From the NCBI RefSeq assembly GCF_900109885.1, contig NZ_FOBS01000015.1, positions 18,716 through 82,715 on the forward strand: DNA of 64,000 nt. The letters are read 5' to 3'. The stretch comes from Syntrophus gentianae. Lineage in GTDB: Bacteria > Desulfobacterota > Syntrophia > Syntrophales > Syntrophaceae. The notes under the pieces were generated by a model. The model was not told where the DNA came from and searched no databases. It was given only the letters and a program-made list of their open reading frames with translations. This document shows positions 45,382-54,820 of this stretch, in pieces; within the stretch, counting starts at the first letter, position 1; each line of letters begins with the position of its first letter. A program made the position numbers and the translations under genes.

Positions 45382-46575
45382 ATGAAAACGATCTACCCCC
45401 GCCTTATTCTCAAACCCGGAAGGGAAAAGTCGCTGTTGAACGGCCATCCCTGGCTTTTTTCCGGCGCGGTGGCCTCCGTTGAAGGACGACCCGCCCCGGG
45501 AGATATCGTGACCGCCGTTGATGCCGACGGGCGCCCCCTGGGGCTCGGCTTTTTCAACTCCCGCTCGGACATCATTTTCCGAATGCTCACCACCGCCGTT
45601 GATTCCCGAGTGGATGCCGCTTTCTGGCGGGAACGGCTCCGTTCTGCAGTGGACCTGCGGCGTCAGCTTATCCCTCAGGATACGACCGCCTGCCGACTGG
45701 TGAATGCCGAAGGCGACCGGATGCCCGGCCTGATCGTGGACCAGTATGAGAATTATCTGGTCTGTTCCCTGGCCACGGCGGGAATGGAACAGAATCGTCC
45801 GTTCCTGATAGATGGTCTGAGAGAGATCTTATCCCCGAAAGGGATCTATGAGCGCAGCGAGGGACGGGCCAGGAAACTGGAGGGGCTGGAGGAGCGCAGC
45901 GGCTGGATTTTCGGCGGGATAGAGGAAGGGGAGCGTATTTCCGTTCAGGAAAACGGCCTTTTCTTCGAAGTGGATGTGGTCAGCGGGCAGAAGACGGGAT
46001 TCTTCCTGGATCAGCGAATCAACCGGGAGCAAGTGGCCGGCCTCAGCCGGGACTTGACGATCCTGAACTGCTTTTCCTACACCGGGGCTTTTTCGGTTTA
46101 CGCCGCCCGGGGCGGGGCGCGGCGGGTGGTTTCCGTCGATGTGTCGGAAGGGGCCAATGCCATGGCGCGCTTTCACCTGGAGAAGAACGGGTTCTCCCCG
46201 GACCGGCATCCGGTGATTCGCGGCGATGTCTTTTCGTGGCTTCGGGAAACGGAAGAAATCTTCGATGCAATCATCCTCGATCCGCCGGCCTTTGCCAAAT
46301 CCCGCAAGGATGTGGCCCGCTCTGCGCGGGGATACAAGGACATCAATCTCCAGGCTATGAAGCATCTTGGCAACGACGGGCTGTTGTGGACTTTTTCCTG
46401 CTCGAACTTCATGGATGAAGCGCTCTTTCAGAAAGTGGTGCTGGGCGCCGCCCGCGATGCGGGCAAACACGTTCAACTCTTGAAAGTCCTCGGCCCCGGT
46501 CCGGATCATCCCACAAGCCTTGCCCATCTGGAAGGCCGGTATCTGAAAGGCCTGCTTCTGAGAGTTTCCTCCTGA
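45382..46575 (+). CDS. rlmI: RlmI-type 23S rRNA m5C methyltransferase
   Basis: 397 residues: N-terminal PUA domain (KPGREKSLLNGHPWLFSGAV), a central EEHEE-like part (RLVNAEGDRMPGLIVDQY), then a SAM-binding domain with NCFSYTGAFSVYAARGG, SVDVSEGA and DPPAFAKSR (the DPPxF motif). Ends with NFMDEALFQ. This is the RlmI family, which methylates C1962 of 23S rRNA in E. coli. Transcribed alone from the region divergent to manC. Confidence 0.93.
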   Translation: MKTIYPRLILKPGREKSLLNGHPWLFSGAVASVEGRPAPGDIVTAVDADGRPLGLGFFNSRSDIIFRMLTTAVDSRVDAAFWRERLRSAVDLRRQLIPQDTTACRLVNAEGDRMPGLIVDQYENYLVCSLATAGMEQNRPFLIDGLREILSPKGIYERSEGRARKLEGLEERSGWIFGGIEEGERISVQENGLFFEVDVVSGQKTGFFLDQRINREQVAGLSRDLTILNCFSYTGAFSVYAARGGARRVVSVDVSEGANAMARFHLEKNGFSPDRHPVIRGDVFSWLRETEEIFDAIILDPPAFAKSRKDVARSARGYKDINLQAMKHLGNDGLLWTFSCSNFMDEALFQKVVLGAARDAGKHVQLLKVLGPGPDHPTSLAHLEGRYLKGLLLRVSS

Positions 46576-46671
46576 ACCGTCCGGACTCGGAAAACGTTAT
46601 TTATTCCCCATGATGATGTTCTGCTGTTGTGTTTGGACATTTTCCCACTCTTTTTTTTTAACCCTTTTCTG

Positions 46672-46701
46672 TTGACATAAACCATTGCTTATCCCTATAC
46701 T
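46672..46701 (+). promoter_or_regulatory. Sigma-70 promoter for the hybrid kinase
   Basis: TTGACA (46672-46677), an 18-nt spacer, then TATACT (46696-46701), 23 nt before the ATG at 46725, which has its own site AAAGGAG. Both boxes are near consensus. Confidence 0.75.
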
Positions 46702-46724
46702 TATCCAAATAAAAGGAGCATAAA

Positions 46725-49700
46725 ATGGCCGGTAAATCTCCTGTTGGGAAGTTGAAGGATACGGAAGCTGCCGCTTTGCATCTCAAGGGGATGCTGAACG
46801 GGACAACGGCTACGGAGGCCGGCCGGACCGGCGGGGCGGAACAGCCGATTCCTTCCTATGGCGATCTGACGGCTCATAATACCTCTCGCTTGATTCATGA
46901 TTCCGTGGGGGCTTCCCTTCTCGGTGAGCTGGTCGGAAACTTTCTGGACCTTCTCGATACCTCCGTTGCCGTTTATGAGGAAAATGGCGATTATGCCCTG
47001 AGAAGGGTCTCTTCTGACTGGTGCCGGTTCCTGGATGAGGCGTCGAGGCAACTCTGTCAAACACTGGATAACCGGAAGGCCATGGCGTCCGGAAACTGGC
47101 ACTGTCAAGAGTCCTGCCGGAAGGAGACGGCTCTCCTCGCGATGGAGACGAAACAACCTGTGGATGTGCCCTGTCGCGGAGGAATCCGTATTTTTGCAGT
47201 TCCAATTTTTGCCGGCGAAGAGGTGGTCGGCAGCCTCAGTATCGGTTACGGCGATCCCCCCTGCGAAACGGAAAAACTTGACGAGCTGGCGACGACCTAC
47301 GGTGTTTCCGCGGAGGAGCTTCGCCGGCATGCGGAAACCTATGAGACACGCCCCCCCGTTATTATAGATTGGGCAAAGAAACAGCTCTTCTCACTGGCAA
47401 GGTTTATCGGGGAACTCGTAAGACGAAAGCAGTTGGAGCAGGCACTGCGGCGGAGCGAAGAGAGATTCCACGCCGTGTTCCATTTCGCCAAGGATGCGAT
47501 TTACCTGCTCGACCAGGGAGAACGCATCCTCGATGCTAATCAGTCCGCTTGTGAAACCCTGGGTTACAGTCGCGCTGAACTGATGAAAATGAGTCCTCTG
47601 GACATCGATATGTCCAAGCCGGCAGAACATGGCGAACGGCTGGAGACGTTGCACCGGAAGGGGTATGTTCTCTTCGAGACCTTGAACCGAAAGCGGGATG
47701 GAACGTTGATCCCGGTGGAGGTGTCCATGCAGTTTGTTGATCTGGTCGGGGCGCAGGTCGTTCTGGCTATCTGCCGTGACATTACTAAGCGCAGACGTGA
47801 AGAGGAGGTCCTTAGACAAGCAAACCTCGTCGTCGAAAACAGCCCGGCAGTGGCGTTCCGCTGGCGGGCGGCGGAAAGATGGCCGGTCGAAATGGTCTCC
47901 CGGAATGTGAGCCAGTTCGGTTATACAGCACAGGAGCTGCTGTCCGGGGCGGTCCCCTTCGCCTCGATGGTCCATCCGGAAGACCTGGATCGAGTCGCAC
48001 AGGACTTGCAGAAATACGCCACAAGCGGCATGGACAGCTTCCGGCAGGAATATCGAATCGTCACCAGAGACGGCGGAGTGCGCTGGGTGGACGATCATAC
48101 CGTGGTGGAACGGAACCCCGAGGGACAGATCACCTTCTATCAGGGAATTGTCATCGACATCACGGACCGTAAGCGGTCCGAGGAAAATCTGGCCCATTTC
48201 CATGACCTGATGCGCTACATCATCGAACACATGAACAGCGCTGTTGCCGTCTATGACCGGGACCTGCGGTATATTTACGTTAGCCAGCGCTACCTGGATG
48301 ATTATGGGCTTGAGGACCGGGACATCATCGGAAAGCATCACTACGACGTCTTCCCCGACTTGCCCGAGAAAATTCGAGATGTGCACCAGCGGGCGCTGGC
48401 GGGCGAAGTCTCCTACGGCGACCGAGACCCCTATCATCGTGCCGATGGAACGGTTGATTGGATACGCTGGGAGTGCCGGCCCTGGTACGAGGCCGATGGA
48501 AAAATCGGGGGTATGATCCTCTACACGGAAATCATCACCGACCGCGTTCTCGTCGAAGAAGCGCTTGAGAAGCGCATTTTGGCGCTGACCAGGCCCCTGG
48601 ATGAAATTGAAAACATCGCCTTTGAGGACCTGTTCAACTTATCCGACCTTCAACACCTCCAGGATCTGCTTGCGGAGACCTGGGGCGTTGCGGCTCTGAT
48701 TACCCGTCCGAACGGCACCCCCATCACGCAACCGAGCAACTTCACCTATTTTTGCAGAGAGTTTATCCGGAGTACGGAAAAGGGATTCAATAAATGCAAG
48801 GTTTCAGATGAGGTTATCGGACGGCATGATCCCACCGGGCCGATCATCCAGACCTGCCTGAGCGCCGGTCTGTGGGGCGCCGGCGCCAGTATCACCGTCG
48901 GCGGACGCCACATCGGCAACTGGCTCATCGGCCAGGTCCGGAACGAAGGGCAGAGCGAAGAGCAGATCATGAAATACTGCCATGAGCTGGGGCTCGACGA
49001 GACCGCGTTCCGCGAAGCCTATCGCAAAGTGCCTTTCATGCAGCAGGAGAAGTTCGAGCAGATCGCCCATGCCCTTTTTGCCCTGGCCAATCAGCTTTCC
49101 ACCACGGCTTATCAGAACATCCAGCAGGCGCGGTTCATCGCCGAACGGAAAGAGGCGGAACAAGCGCTGCGGGAGAGCGAGGCGAAACTCAAGGAAGCGC
49201 AGCATCTCGCGCGATTGGGCAACTGGGACTTGGATCTGACCGGAAATGCTCTTCACTGGTCGGACGGCCTCTATGAATTGTTTGAAATCGATCCCCGGGA
49301 ATTCACAGCTTCGTACGATGCGTTCCTGAATTTAGTCCATCCCGACGATCGAGAGAAAGTCAATCATGTTTATACCGAATCACTCAAAAACAGAACTGCT
49401 TACGAAGTCTTCCATCGCTTGTTGATGAAGGACGGAAGGATCAAGTGGGTCCATGAAATCGGTCATACCGACTATGACCAGGGGGGAAATCCCTTAAAAT
49501 CCGTCGGTACCGTGCAGGACATCACCGAACTGAAGCAGGCGGAGGAGGCCCTCCGGGAGAGCGAGGCAAGGTTCCGGCTCGTGGTGGAGTCGTCTCCGCT
49601 GGCCATTGGATTTGCAGACCGGGATGCCCGGGTCGAATATGTCAACCCGAAGTTCAGCGAGATGGTCGGCTATACACTCGAGGACATTCCTACCTTGGCG

Positions 49701-51095
49701 GATTGGTACCGCTGTGCCTTCCCCGATCAGGAATACCGGAAGAGTATCGTTGAACACCTGGAGGAGGTATTGGACAGACCGATAAGGCAGGTTGGCGGCT
49801 CCCACAGCATCGAAGTCGTACTGACCTGCAAGGACGGATCCATAAAGAATATCGAGTTCTTTCGAACGCGCATGGGGGACAAGACGCTCGCCGTCTTCAG
49901 CGACCTGACGGAACGCAAGAAGATTGAGGAGGAACGCAGCAAGTTCGATGTCCAGATGCGTGAAGTCCAGAAACTGGAGAGTCTGGGCGTCCTGGCCGGA
50001 GGGATCGCCCATGACTTCAACAACCTGCTCATGGCCATCCTCGGTTATGCCGACCTGGCGCTGCTTTCGGTATCGTCGGTGTCCCCTGCCTGCCAGTACA
50101 TCGAGGAGATCACCCGCGCCTCACAGCGGGCCGCGGATCTGTGCCGGCAGATGCTCGCCTATTCCGGAAAGGGGCGCTTCGTCATCAGCCGCTATGACCT
50201 CTCGGAGATTGTCCGCGAAATGGGGCAGATTCTCGATGTATCGGTCTCCAAGAAAGCGGTGATGCGTTATTTTCTCGCAGAAGGCCTCCCGGCGGTGGAG
50301 TCGGACGTAACGCAGATCCGCCAGGTGATCATGAACCTGATCACGAACGCCGCCGATGCCCTGGGAGAATCGAGAGGTGTCATCACCGTTACAACGGGGG
50401 TCATGGCGTGTGATGAGACTTATCTGTCCGATAGCTATCTCAACGACAACCTCCCCGGCGGGACCTATGTCTACCTCGATGTATCGGATACGGGATGCGG
50501 GATGGATGCTGCAACCCGGAGCAGGATATTCGATCCCTTCTTTACCACGAAGTTCATTGGCCGGGGATTGGGGCTGGCGGCGGTGCTCGGCATTGTGCGC
50601 GGCCACCGGGGCGCAATTAAGGTTTACAGTGAGGTGGGCAAGGGGACGACCTTCAAGATCCTGTTGCCGGCCGTAGAATGGGAGTCGGGCGAGAAGGTGA
50701 AGGCGGTGGAGCAGGGCGAGTTTCTGCAGGGCGGGGGCACTGTCCTGGTTATTGACGACGATCCCTTTGTCCGTAACGTGGCGTCGGAGATGCTTATAAT
50801 GCTGGGCTTTCAGGTTCTGACCGCAGACAATGGCCTGGAAGGACTTAAGGTGTTCCGCGCCCATCAGGCTGAAATCACCTGCGTGCTCCTTGACCTTATG
50901 ATGCCCGAGATGGGCGGTGAGGAGGCTTTTCGGGAACTGCGCAACCTGCAGAGCAATGTCCGCGTGATTCTGTCGAGCGGATACAATGAGCAGGACGTGA
51001 CGCAGCGTTTTGTCGGCAGGGGACTGACCGGCTTTATTCAAAAGCCGTACACCGTGGCGAATCTTCGCCGTGTTCTGAAAAAAGCCCTCGGCTGA
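46725..51095 (+). CDS. PocR/PAS hybrid sensor histidine kinase
   Basis: 1456 residues. From the N-terminus: a PocR-like domain (about 50-195, with CQESC and VPCRGGIRIFAVPI), three PAS domains (about 235-610, each ending in an ICRDITKR- or VIDITDRK-type strand), a second PocR-like domain (about 625-800, FCREFI, NKCKVSD, CLSAGLWGAGASITVGG), two PAS domains (about 815-1055), HisKA with GGIAHDFNN (His near 1095), an ATPase domain (NLITNAADAL, DTGCGMD, GRGLGLA), and a receiver with phosphoacceptor Asp in LLDLMMP (near 1389) and KPY. No membrane segment, so it is cytoplasmic. The ligand and downstream target are unknown; no output regulator is adjacent. Confidence 0.94.
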   Translation: MAGKSPVGKLKDTEAAALHLKGMLNGTTATEAGRTGGAEQPIPSYGDLTAHNTSRLIHDSVGASLLGELVGNFLDLLDTSVAVYEENGDYALRRVSSDWCRFLDEASRQLCQTLDNRKAMASGNWHCQESCRKETALLAMETKQPVDVPCRGGIRIFAVPIFAGEEVVGSLSIGYGDPPCETEKLDELATTYGVSAEELRRHAETYETRPPVIIDWAKKQLFSLARFIGELVRRKQLEQALRRSEERFHAVFHFAKDAIYLLDQGERILDANQSACETLGYSRAELMKMSPLDIDMSKPAEHGERLETLHRKGYVLFETLNRKRDGTLIPVEVSMQFVDLVGAQVVLAICRDITKRRREEEVLRQANLVVENSPAVAFRWRAAERWPVEMVSRNVSQFGYTAQELLSGAVPFASMVHPEDLDRVAQDLQKYATSGMDSFRQEYRIVTRDGGVRWVDDHTVVERNPEGQITFYQGIVIDITDRKRSEENLAHFHDLMRYIIEHMNSAVAVYDRDLRYIYVSQRYLDDYGLEDRDIIGKHHYDVFPDLPEKIRDVHQRALAGEVSYGDRDPYHRADGTVDWIRWECRPWYEADGKIGGMILYTEIITDRVLVEEALEKRILALTRPLDEIENIAFEDLFNLSDLQHLQDLLAETWGVAALITRPNGTPITQPSNFTYFCREFIRSTEKGFNKCKVSDEVIGRHDPTGPIIQTCLSAGLWGAGASITVGGRHIGNWLIGQVRNEGQSEEQIMKYCHELGLDETAFREAYRKVPFMQQEKFEQIAHALFALANQLSTTAYQNIQQARFIAERKEAEQALRESEAKLKEAQHLARLGNWDLDLTGNALHWSDGLYELFEIDPREFTASYDAFLNLVHPDDREKVNHVYTESLKNRTAYEVFHRLLMKDGRIKWVHEIGHTDYDQGGNPLKSVGTVQDITELKQAEEALRESEARFRLVVESSPLAIGFADRDARVEYVNPKFSEMVGYTLEDIPTLADWYRCAFPDQEYRKSIVEHLEEVLDRPIRQVGGSHSIEVVLTCKDGSIKNIEFFRTRMGDKTLAVFSDLTERKKIEEERSKFDVQMREVQKLESLGVLAGGIAHDFNNLLMAILGYADLALLSVSSVSPACQYIEEITRASQRAADLCRQMLAYSGKGRFVISRYDLSEIVREMGQILDVSVSKKAVMRYFLAEGLPAVESDVTQIRQVIMNLITNAADALGESRGVITVTTGVMACDETYLSDSYLNDNLPGGTYVYLDVSDTGCGMDAATRSRIFDPFFTTKFIGRGLGLAAVLGIVRGHRGAIKVYSEVGKGTTFKILLPAVEWESGEKVKAVEQGEFLQGGGTVLVIDDDPFVRNVASEMLIMLGFQVLTADNGLEGLKVFRAHQAEITCVLLDLMMPEMGGEEAFRELRNLQSNVRVILSSGYNEQDVTQRFVGRGLTGFIQKPYTVANLRRVLKKALG

Positions 51096-51105
51096 CGGGA
51101 TGCTC

Positions 51106-51990
51106 CTACCGCAGCCTTCCCTCCTCGCGGAGCTTTGCCACGATCTGCTGAATGCGGGGCAGGGCCAGAGTGGCCGCCTTTTCACCCTCAAGGATGGCCT
51201 CGTTGCGCTTGTCGAAGTCGCCCGAGCCGATGTTGCTTACTCTGGGAGCGATGATCACATCGGCATAGACGGTCTGGGATGCGGCAATTTTCGCATACAT
51301 GATATCAATGGACTGGAGGATCGTCTCCAGGATTCCCTGGGGTATCGAACCCCCGACCCCGGCGGAGATGTCCACGGCGATGACCACATCGGCGCCGGCC
51401 TGTTTCGCTGCCAGGACTGGGACAGGGCTTACCACGCCCCCGTCAACATAAGGCTTTCCTGAGATCCATACTGGCTGAACAATGCCGGGAATGGAGCAGC
51501 TCGCCCGAACGGCCTTGCCCGTGTTTCCTGAACCGAAGACGATCTCCGAACCGGTCTGAAGGTTCGTCGCGACGGCCCGGAAGGGGATCCTCAGCTTTTC
51601 GATGGGCGTCTGGCGGACCATCCGGTTCACGTAATTCTCCAGCTTCTCTCCGCGGATGAAGCCGTTGTCGGGAAAAGTGAGATCGGCCAGATCGTTCTTT
51701 TCCAGTGCCAGGGCAATCCGCTGCAGCTCGTAAGCGCTGATTCCCGAAGCATAGAGGGAGCCGACGAAGCTCCCCGCACTTGTTCCCACGATCAGGGAGA
51801 TCGGGATCTTCTGGCTCTCCAGCACCTTGAGGACCCCTACGTGGGCAAAGCCCCGGGAAGCACCGGCCCCCAGAACGACGGCAATCTTCGCCGGTCTTGA
51901 CGGTGGGGGAATTTCCTTCGGCAGACAGGACGAAAGAAACAGCACGCAGAGGATTAACACCCAAAGACTGAAAAGCCGTTTATTTATCAT
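51106..51990 (-). CDS. Patatin-like phospholipase lipoprotein
   Basis: 294 residues from the ATG at 51990. Lipobox LSSC (Cys22). Patatin motifs: the oxyanion loop GAGASRGFAHVG, nucleophile GTSAG (Ser71), and the catalytic Asp in YVDGGVVSP. It resembles the RssA/YchK-like patatin group; it likely cleaves lipids at the cell envelope. It converges with the kinase gene, the two stops being only 10 nt apart. Confidence 0.92.
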   Translation of the reverse strand: MINKRLFSLWVLILCVLFLSSCLPKEIPPPSRPAKIAVVLGAGASRGFAHVGVLKVLESQKIPISLIVGTSAGSFVGSLYASGISAYELQRIALALEKNDLADLTFPDNGFIRGEKLENYVNRMVRQTPIEKLRIPFRAVATNLQTGSEIVFGSGNTGKAVRASCSIPGIVQPVWISGKPYVDGGVVSPVPVLAAKQAGADVVIAVDISAGVGGSIPQGILETILQSIDIMYAKIAASQTVYADVIIAPRVSNIGSGDFDKRNEAILEGEKAATLALPRIQQIVAKLREEGRLR

Positions 51991-52221
51991 TTTTCCCAAT
52001 ATCCCTTCCTTCGCCAGAGTTGTGAACCAAAGGAAACCTACAGAAATCTTCTTTCTTTGTCGATCCTTTCTTTTCATCGGATGTTGAAATACAATGCCGG
52101 GCATAATAGAGTATCAAGGGTGTCAGAGGATTAGTGGTCCATCCTTCGGAGAAGTCTGGAGGAAGAGGATGTATTTCTGAAAAAAAATGTCTTAAAAGAA
52201 AAGTTTCAGGAGGTGTGCCGA

Positions 52222-52689
52222 GTGAACAAATTGAAAACAGGGGATCAGGCGCCCGGCTTTGCCCTTGCCGATCCGTTCGGGAAAACAATCACGCTGGATG
52301 AGTTCAAAGGAAGAAAGCTTTTGTTGTATTTTTATCCGAAGGCAGGCACTTCCGGATGCACGAGACAGACCGAAGCGGTACGGGACGCAATGATCAAGCT
52401 TCAGGAAAACGGGGTGGACGCGGTGGGGATCAGTCCCGATTCTCCGGCTGCGCAGAAGAAGTTCAGTGATAAGCTTCAGCTGACCTTTCCTCTGCTGTCT
52501 GATGCGGATCACACGGTGGCGGATGCCTATGGCGTCTGGGGTGAGAAAGCGCTCTATGGGAAGAAATATTTCGGCATTGTCCGCTCCGCCTTCCTGATTG
52601 GTGAGGATGGAAGAATTCTGGCGGCCTGGTACAAGGTGAGTCCCGGTGACACGGTCCCCAAGGCGCTGGGAATCCTGGGAATAGCGTGA
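52222..52689 (+). CDS. bcp: Thioredoxin-dependent peroxiredoxin (Bcp type)
   Basis: 155 residues from the GTG at 52222, with AGGAGGT 7 nt upstream (a GTG at 52213 is too close to it). AhpC/TSA fold: LKTGDQAPGFALAD, LLLYFYPKAGTSGCT with peroxidatic Cys46, and GISPDSPAAQKKF. The resolving Cys found five residues later in many Bcp proteins is absent (TRQTEAV), so it should act as a 1-Cys enzyme. It detoxifies peroxides. The permease gene follows after 18 nt. Confidence 0.93.
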   Translation: MNKLKTGDQAPGFALADPFGKTITLDEFKGRKLLLYFYPKAGTSGCTRQTEAVRDAMIKLQENGVDAVGISPDSPAAQKKFSDKLQLTFPLLSDADHTVADAYGVWGEKALYGKKYFGIVRSAFLIGEDGRILAAWYKVSPGDTVPKALGILGIA

Positions 52690-52707
52690 AGGGTCCGGGG
52701 AAGGCTC

Positions 52708-53574
52708 ATGAACTGGTTTTTCCTGACGATGGTCTGTTTCTTCCTTTACGGGATTCAGCGATTTCTCTATAAAGTCTCGGCGGAGCGGAACTGCAACACC
52801 GCCTGGACAACCCTCTCCTTCATGGGAACGGTGGCGCTTCTGAGCGCGGTCTGCTGGTTCGCCTCCGATGAAACACTGATAAACCCGACCTGGCTGCTGG
52901 CCCTGGCTGTCATCAACAGCTTGACCTTTTTTGTCGACACGGTCGTGACCATTGAGGCGCTCCGCTATCTGCCCACGAATATCGTCTATCCCATGACGCG
53001 GTTGAACGCCGTATTGGTGGTCCTCTTCTCTATCGTCTACTTCAAGGATTCGTTGAACGGCTATCAGATCGCCGGGATTGTTCTCGCCATCGGCGTCATC
53101 CTGACCTTGACGCGGTTTTCCGAGGAGGAGCGGAAGGAGAGTCGGAACTTTCACAAGGGATTTCTCCTGATCGGACTGGCCGTCCTGTCGGGTGCCGTGG
53201 CGGCCGTTTCCAGCAAGTTTGCCGCTTTGTACACAAATTCGATGGCCTTCATCGCCCTGACGTATTCTCTCAGCATGCTTTTTTCCGTGGGTTTGCAGAA
53301 GCCCTTCGAGAAGGAGGGGGCCAGTCGCCGTTATGGAGAGGCCCTGTTGATCGGTTTCCTGGTGGGGCTGGTCAATTTTGCGGCCTTTGTCACCCTGCTT
53401 TCGGCCATGAAGACGGGTCCCCTGTCCATCATCGTTCCCGTGGTTGGGATGAACTTCGTCCTTGCCAATCTCCTTGCAGCGGTGGTCTATCGGGAAAAAT
53501 TGACCCTCCTGAAAACCTCAGGGATTCTGATGACGGTTCTGTCCCTTCTGCTGATGAAACTGGGACAGTCCTGA
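52708..53574 (+). CDS. DMT-superfamily (EamA-like) permease
   Basis: 288 residues with about ten membrane segments in two repeats. The end of the first repeat has IEALRYLPTNIVYPMTRLNA and the end of the second has TGPLSIIVPVVGMNFVLANLL, as in the EamA family of drug/metabolite exporters. It starts 18 nt after bcp, so co-transcription is likely, but substrate and link to peroxide defence are unknown. Confidence 0.85.
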   Translation: MNWFFLTMVCFFLYGIQRFLYKVSAERNCNTAWTTLSFMGTVALLSAVCWFASDETLINPTWLLALAVINSLTFFVDTVVTIEALRYLPTNIVYPMTRLNAVLVVLFSIVYFKDSLNGYQIAGIVLAIGVILTLTRFSEEERKESRNFHKGFLLIGLAVLSGAVAAVSSKFAALYTNSMAFIALTYSLSMLFSVGLQKPFEKEGASRRYGEALLIGFLVGLVNFAAFVTLLSAMKTGPLSIIVPVVGMNFVLANLLAAVVYREKLTLLKTSGILMTVLSLLLMKLGQS

Positions 53575-53629
53575 ATTTTTGTTCGAAGAATACGAAGGGG
53601 GCAGGCAAATCGCCTTAAGGACAAACGGA

Positions 53630-53672
53630 CGGGGTGGCTGAAGTCCGAGGGACTCTTCCTGGAGCCACCCCG
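53630..53672. terminator. Long hairpin between converging genes
   Basis: CGGGGTGGCT (53630-53639) pairs perfectly with AGCCACCCCG (53663-53672); the loop itself folds (GAAGTCC with GGACTCTTC). It sits between the permease stop and the regulator stop. No T tract follows on either strand, so termination would need more than the hairpin alone. Confidence 0.55.
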
Positions 53673-53685
53673 ATAAGAGAACGAT

Positions 53686-54207
53686 TTAGAAAAGAGACAT
53701 CAGATAGGAACGGAGATTGGTCTTTTTATTGATCAACCCCAGTTTGTTGCGGATACTGTTCCGGTGAAGATCGATGGCGCTTTTCGAAATTCCCAGAATC
53801 TGGGCGATTTCCTTTGTTCGTTTTCCTTCCTTGATCAGGCTGGCGACCTGAATCTCCTTCGGGGTAAAGTTCCGGTAACGGGAGGTGATTTTCTGCAGGA
53901 AGGGCGACATGATATCGTTGAGGTTGGATTCTGCAATTTCCACAAAGGTGGACTGCAGGCCAACGAGCTCCGTTTCTTTCAACTTCTGGATATAGGGAAT
54001 AACAAGTTCCTTGACGTTGGAAAGAAACCGCTCTTCCATATCCCGCTTGTCCTGATCCCGGTGTCTCAGTAGGGATTTCAGGGCTGAGTTCAATTCCTCC
54101 AGGCGCTGGATGCTGCTTTCCAATTCGGATTCCCGGCTTAGATCGATTTGGTCCGCTACGACCTGATCGTCTCTGGTCGCTATTGACCCCTGATTTTCTT
54201 TTGCCAT
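53686..54207 (-). CDS. LuxR-family HTH regulator with coiled-coil N-terminus
   Basis: 173 residues. Residues 20-100 are helical and charged, likely a coiled coil (LESSIQRLEELNSALKSLL). The C-terminal LuxR/NarL helix-turn-helix is clear: FTPKEIQVASLIKEGKRTKE, IAQILGISKSAIDLHRNSIR. There is no receiver or PAS domain of a known kind. It resembles the C-terminal output halves of PAS-LuxR regulators. Target unknown. Confidence 0.85.
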   Translation of the reverse strand: MAKENQGSIATRDDQVVADQIDLSRESELESSIQRLEELNSALKSLLRHRDQDKRDMEERFLSNVKELVIPYIQKLKETELVGLQSTFVEIAESNLNDIMSPFLQKITSRYRNFTPKEIQVASLIKEGKRTKEIAQILGISKSAIDLHRNSIRNKLGLINKKTNLRSYLMSLF

Positions 54208-54284
54208 GTTATCTATCCCCTCTTTTATTATAAATAATTATGGTCTCATGATCATCGAATGGCTGTAAGTAAGAAAAGGAACAC

Positions 54285-54710
54285 TTAAGAGGATTTGATT
54301 GCACCCATCGCGGACAGCGCCTTCCCGATTTTTTCGTGGATGAGCCGTGACGCCAGTTGATTGCCGCCTATGCCTACCAGCACGGCTACAGAGATCTTAT
54401 CCCTTTCCACATAGGCAATTTCCATAATGATTTTATCATCATAAAGGTCGGCTGTAAGGGTGCCGGAAGCGATTTTGCGCTCTTTGCGGATGTTGGTCGC
54501 CTTCAGTTCCTGAAGGGTCTGTTCACAGGCCTGCCAGATGCTGTCGATGTCAGCAGAATACGTTGCCTGCAGATAGCCGTTTTTGTAAAGAAACTGACCG
54601 GACTGGATGCCCATGATGTTTCCGTTGCTGATGACTGCAGTATCACAGCCGGAAAACAATGCCAGACTCAACAGAATGACGATAAACCCACTAAATTTGA
54701 ACGAATGCAT
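54285..54710 (-). CDS. DUF3568-type lipoprotein
   Basis: 141 residues from the ATG at 54710 (GAGGAG upstream). Lipobox FSGC. The mature part begins NGNIMGIQSGQFLYKNGYLQ and continues WQACEQTLQELKATNIRKER and YVERDKISVAVLVGIGGNQ, the DUF3568 pattern. Function unknown; such proteins are thought to sit at the outer membrane. Confidence 0.8.
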   Translation of the reverse strand: MHSFKFSGFIVILLSLALFSGCDTAVISNGNIMGIQSGQFLYKNGYLQATYSADIDSIWQACEQTLQELKATNIRKERKIASGTLTADLYDDKIIMEIAYVERDKISVAVLVGIGGNQLASRLIHEKIGKALSAMGAIKSS

Positions 54711-54820
54711 GAAGGCTTTCTCCTCGTATTTTTTATCGTTGAATAGATCCACCGGTTGTTTACCCTGAACATGGATTTTCCATATAAACAAGCGGCAATT
54801 AAGTCAATAAGAATTATATT

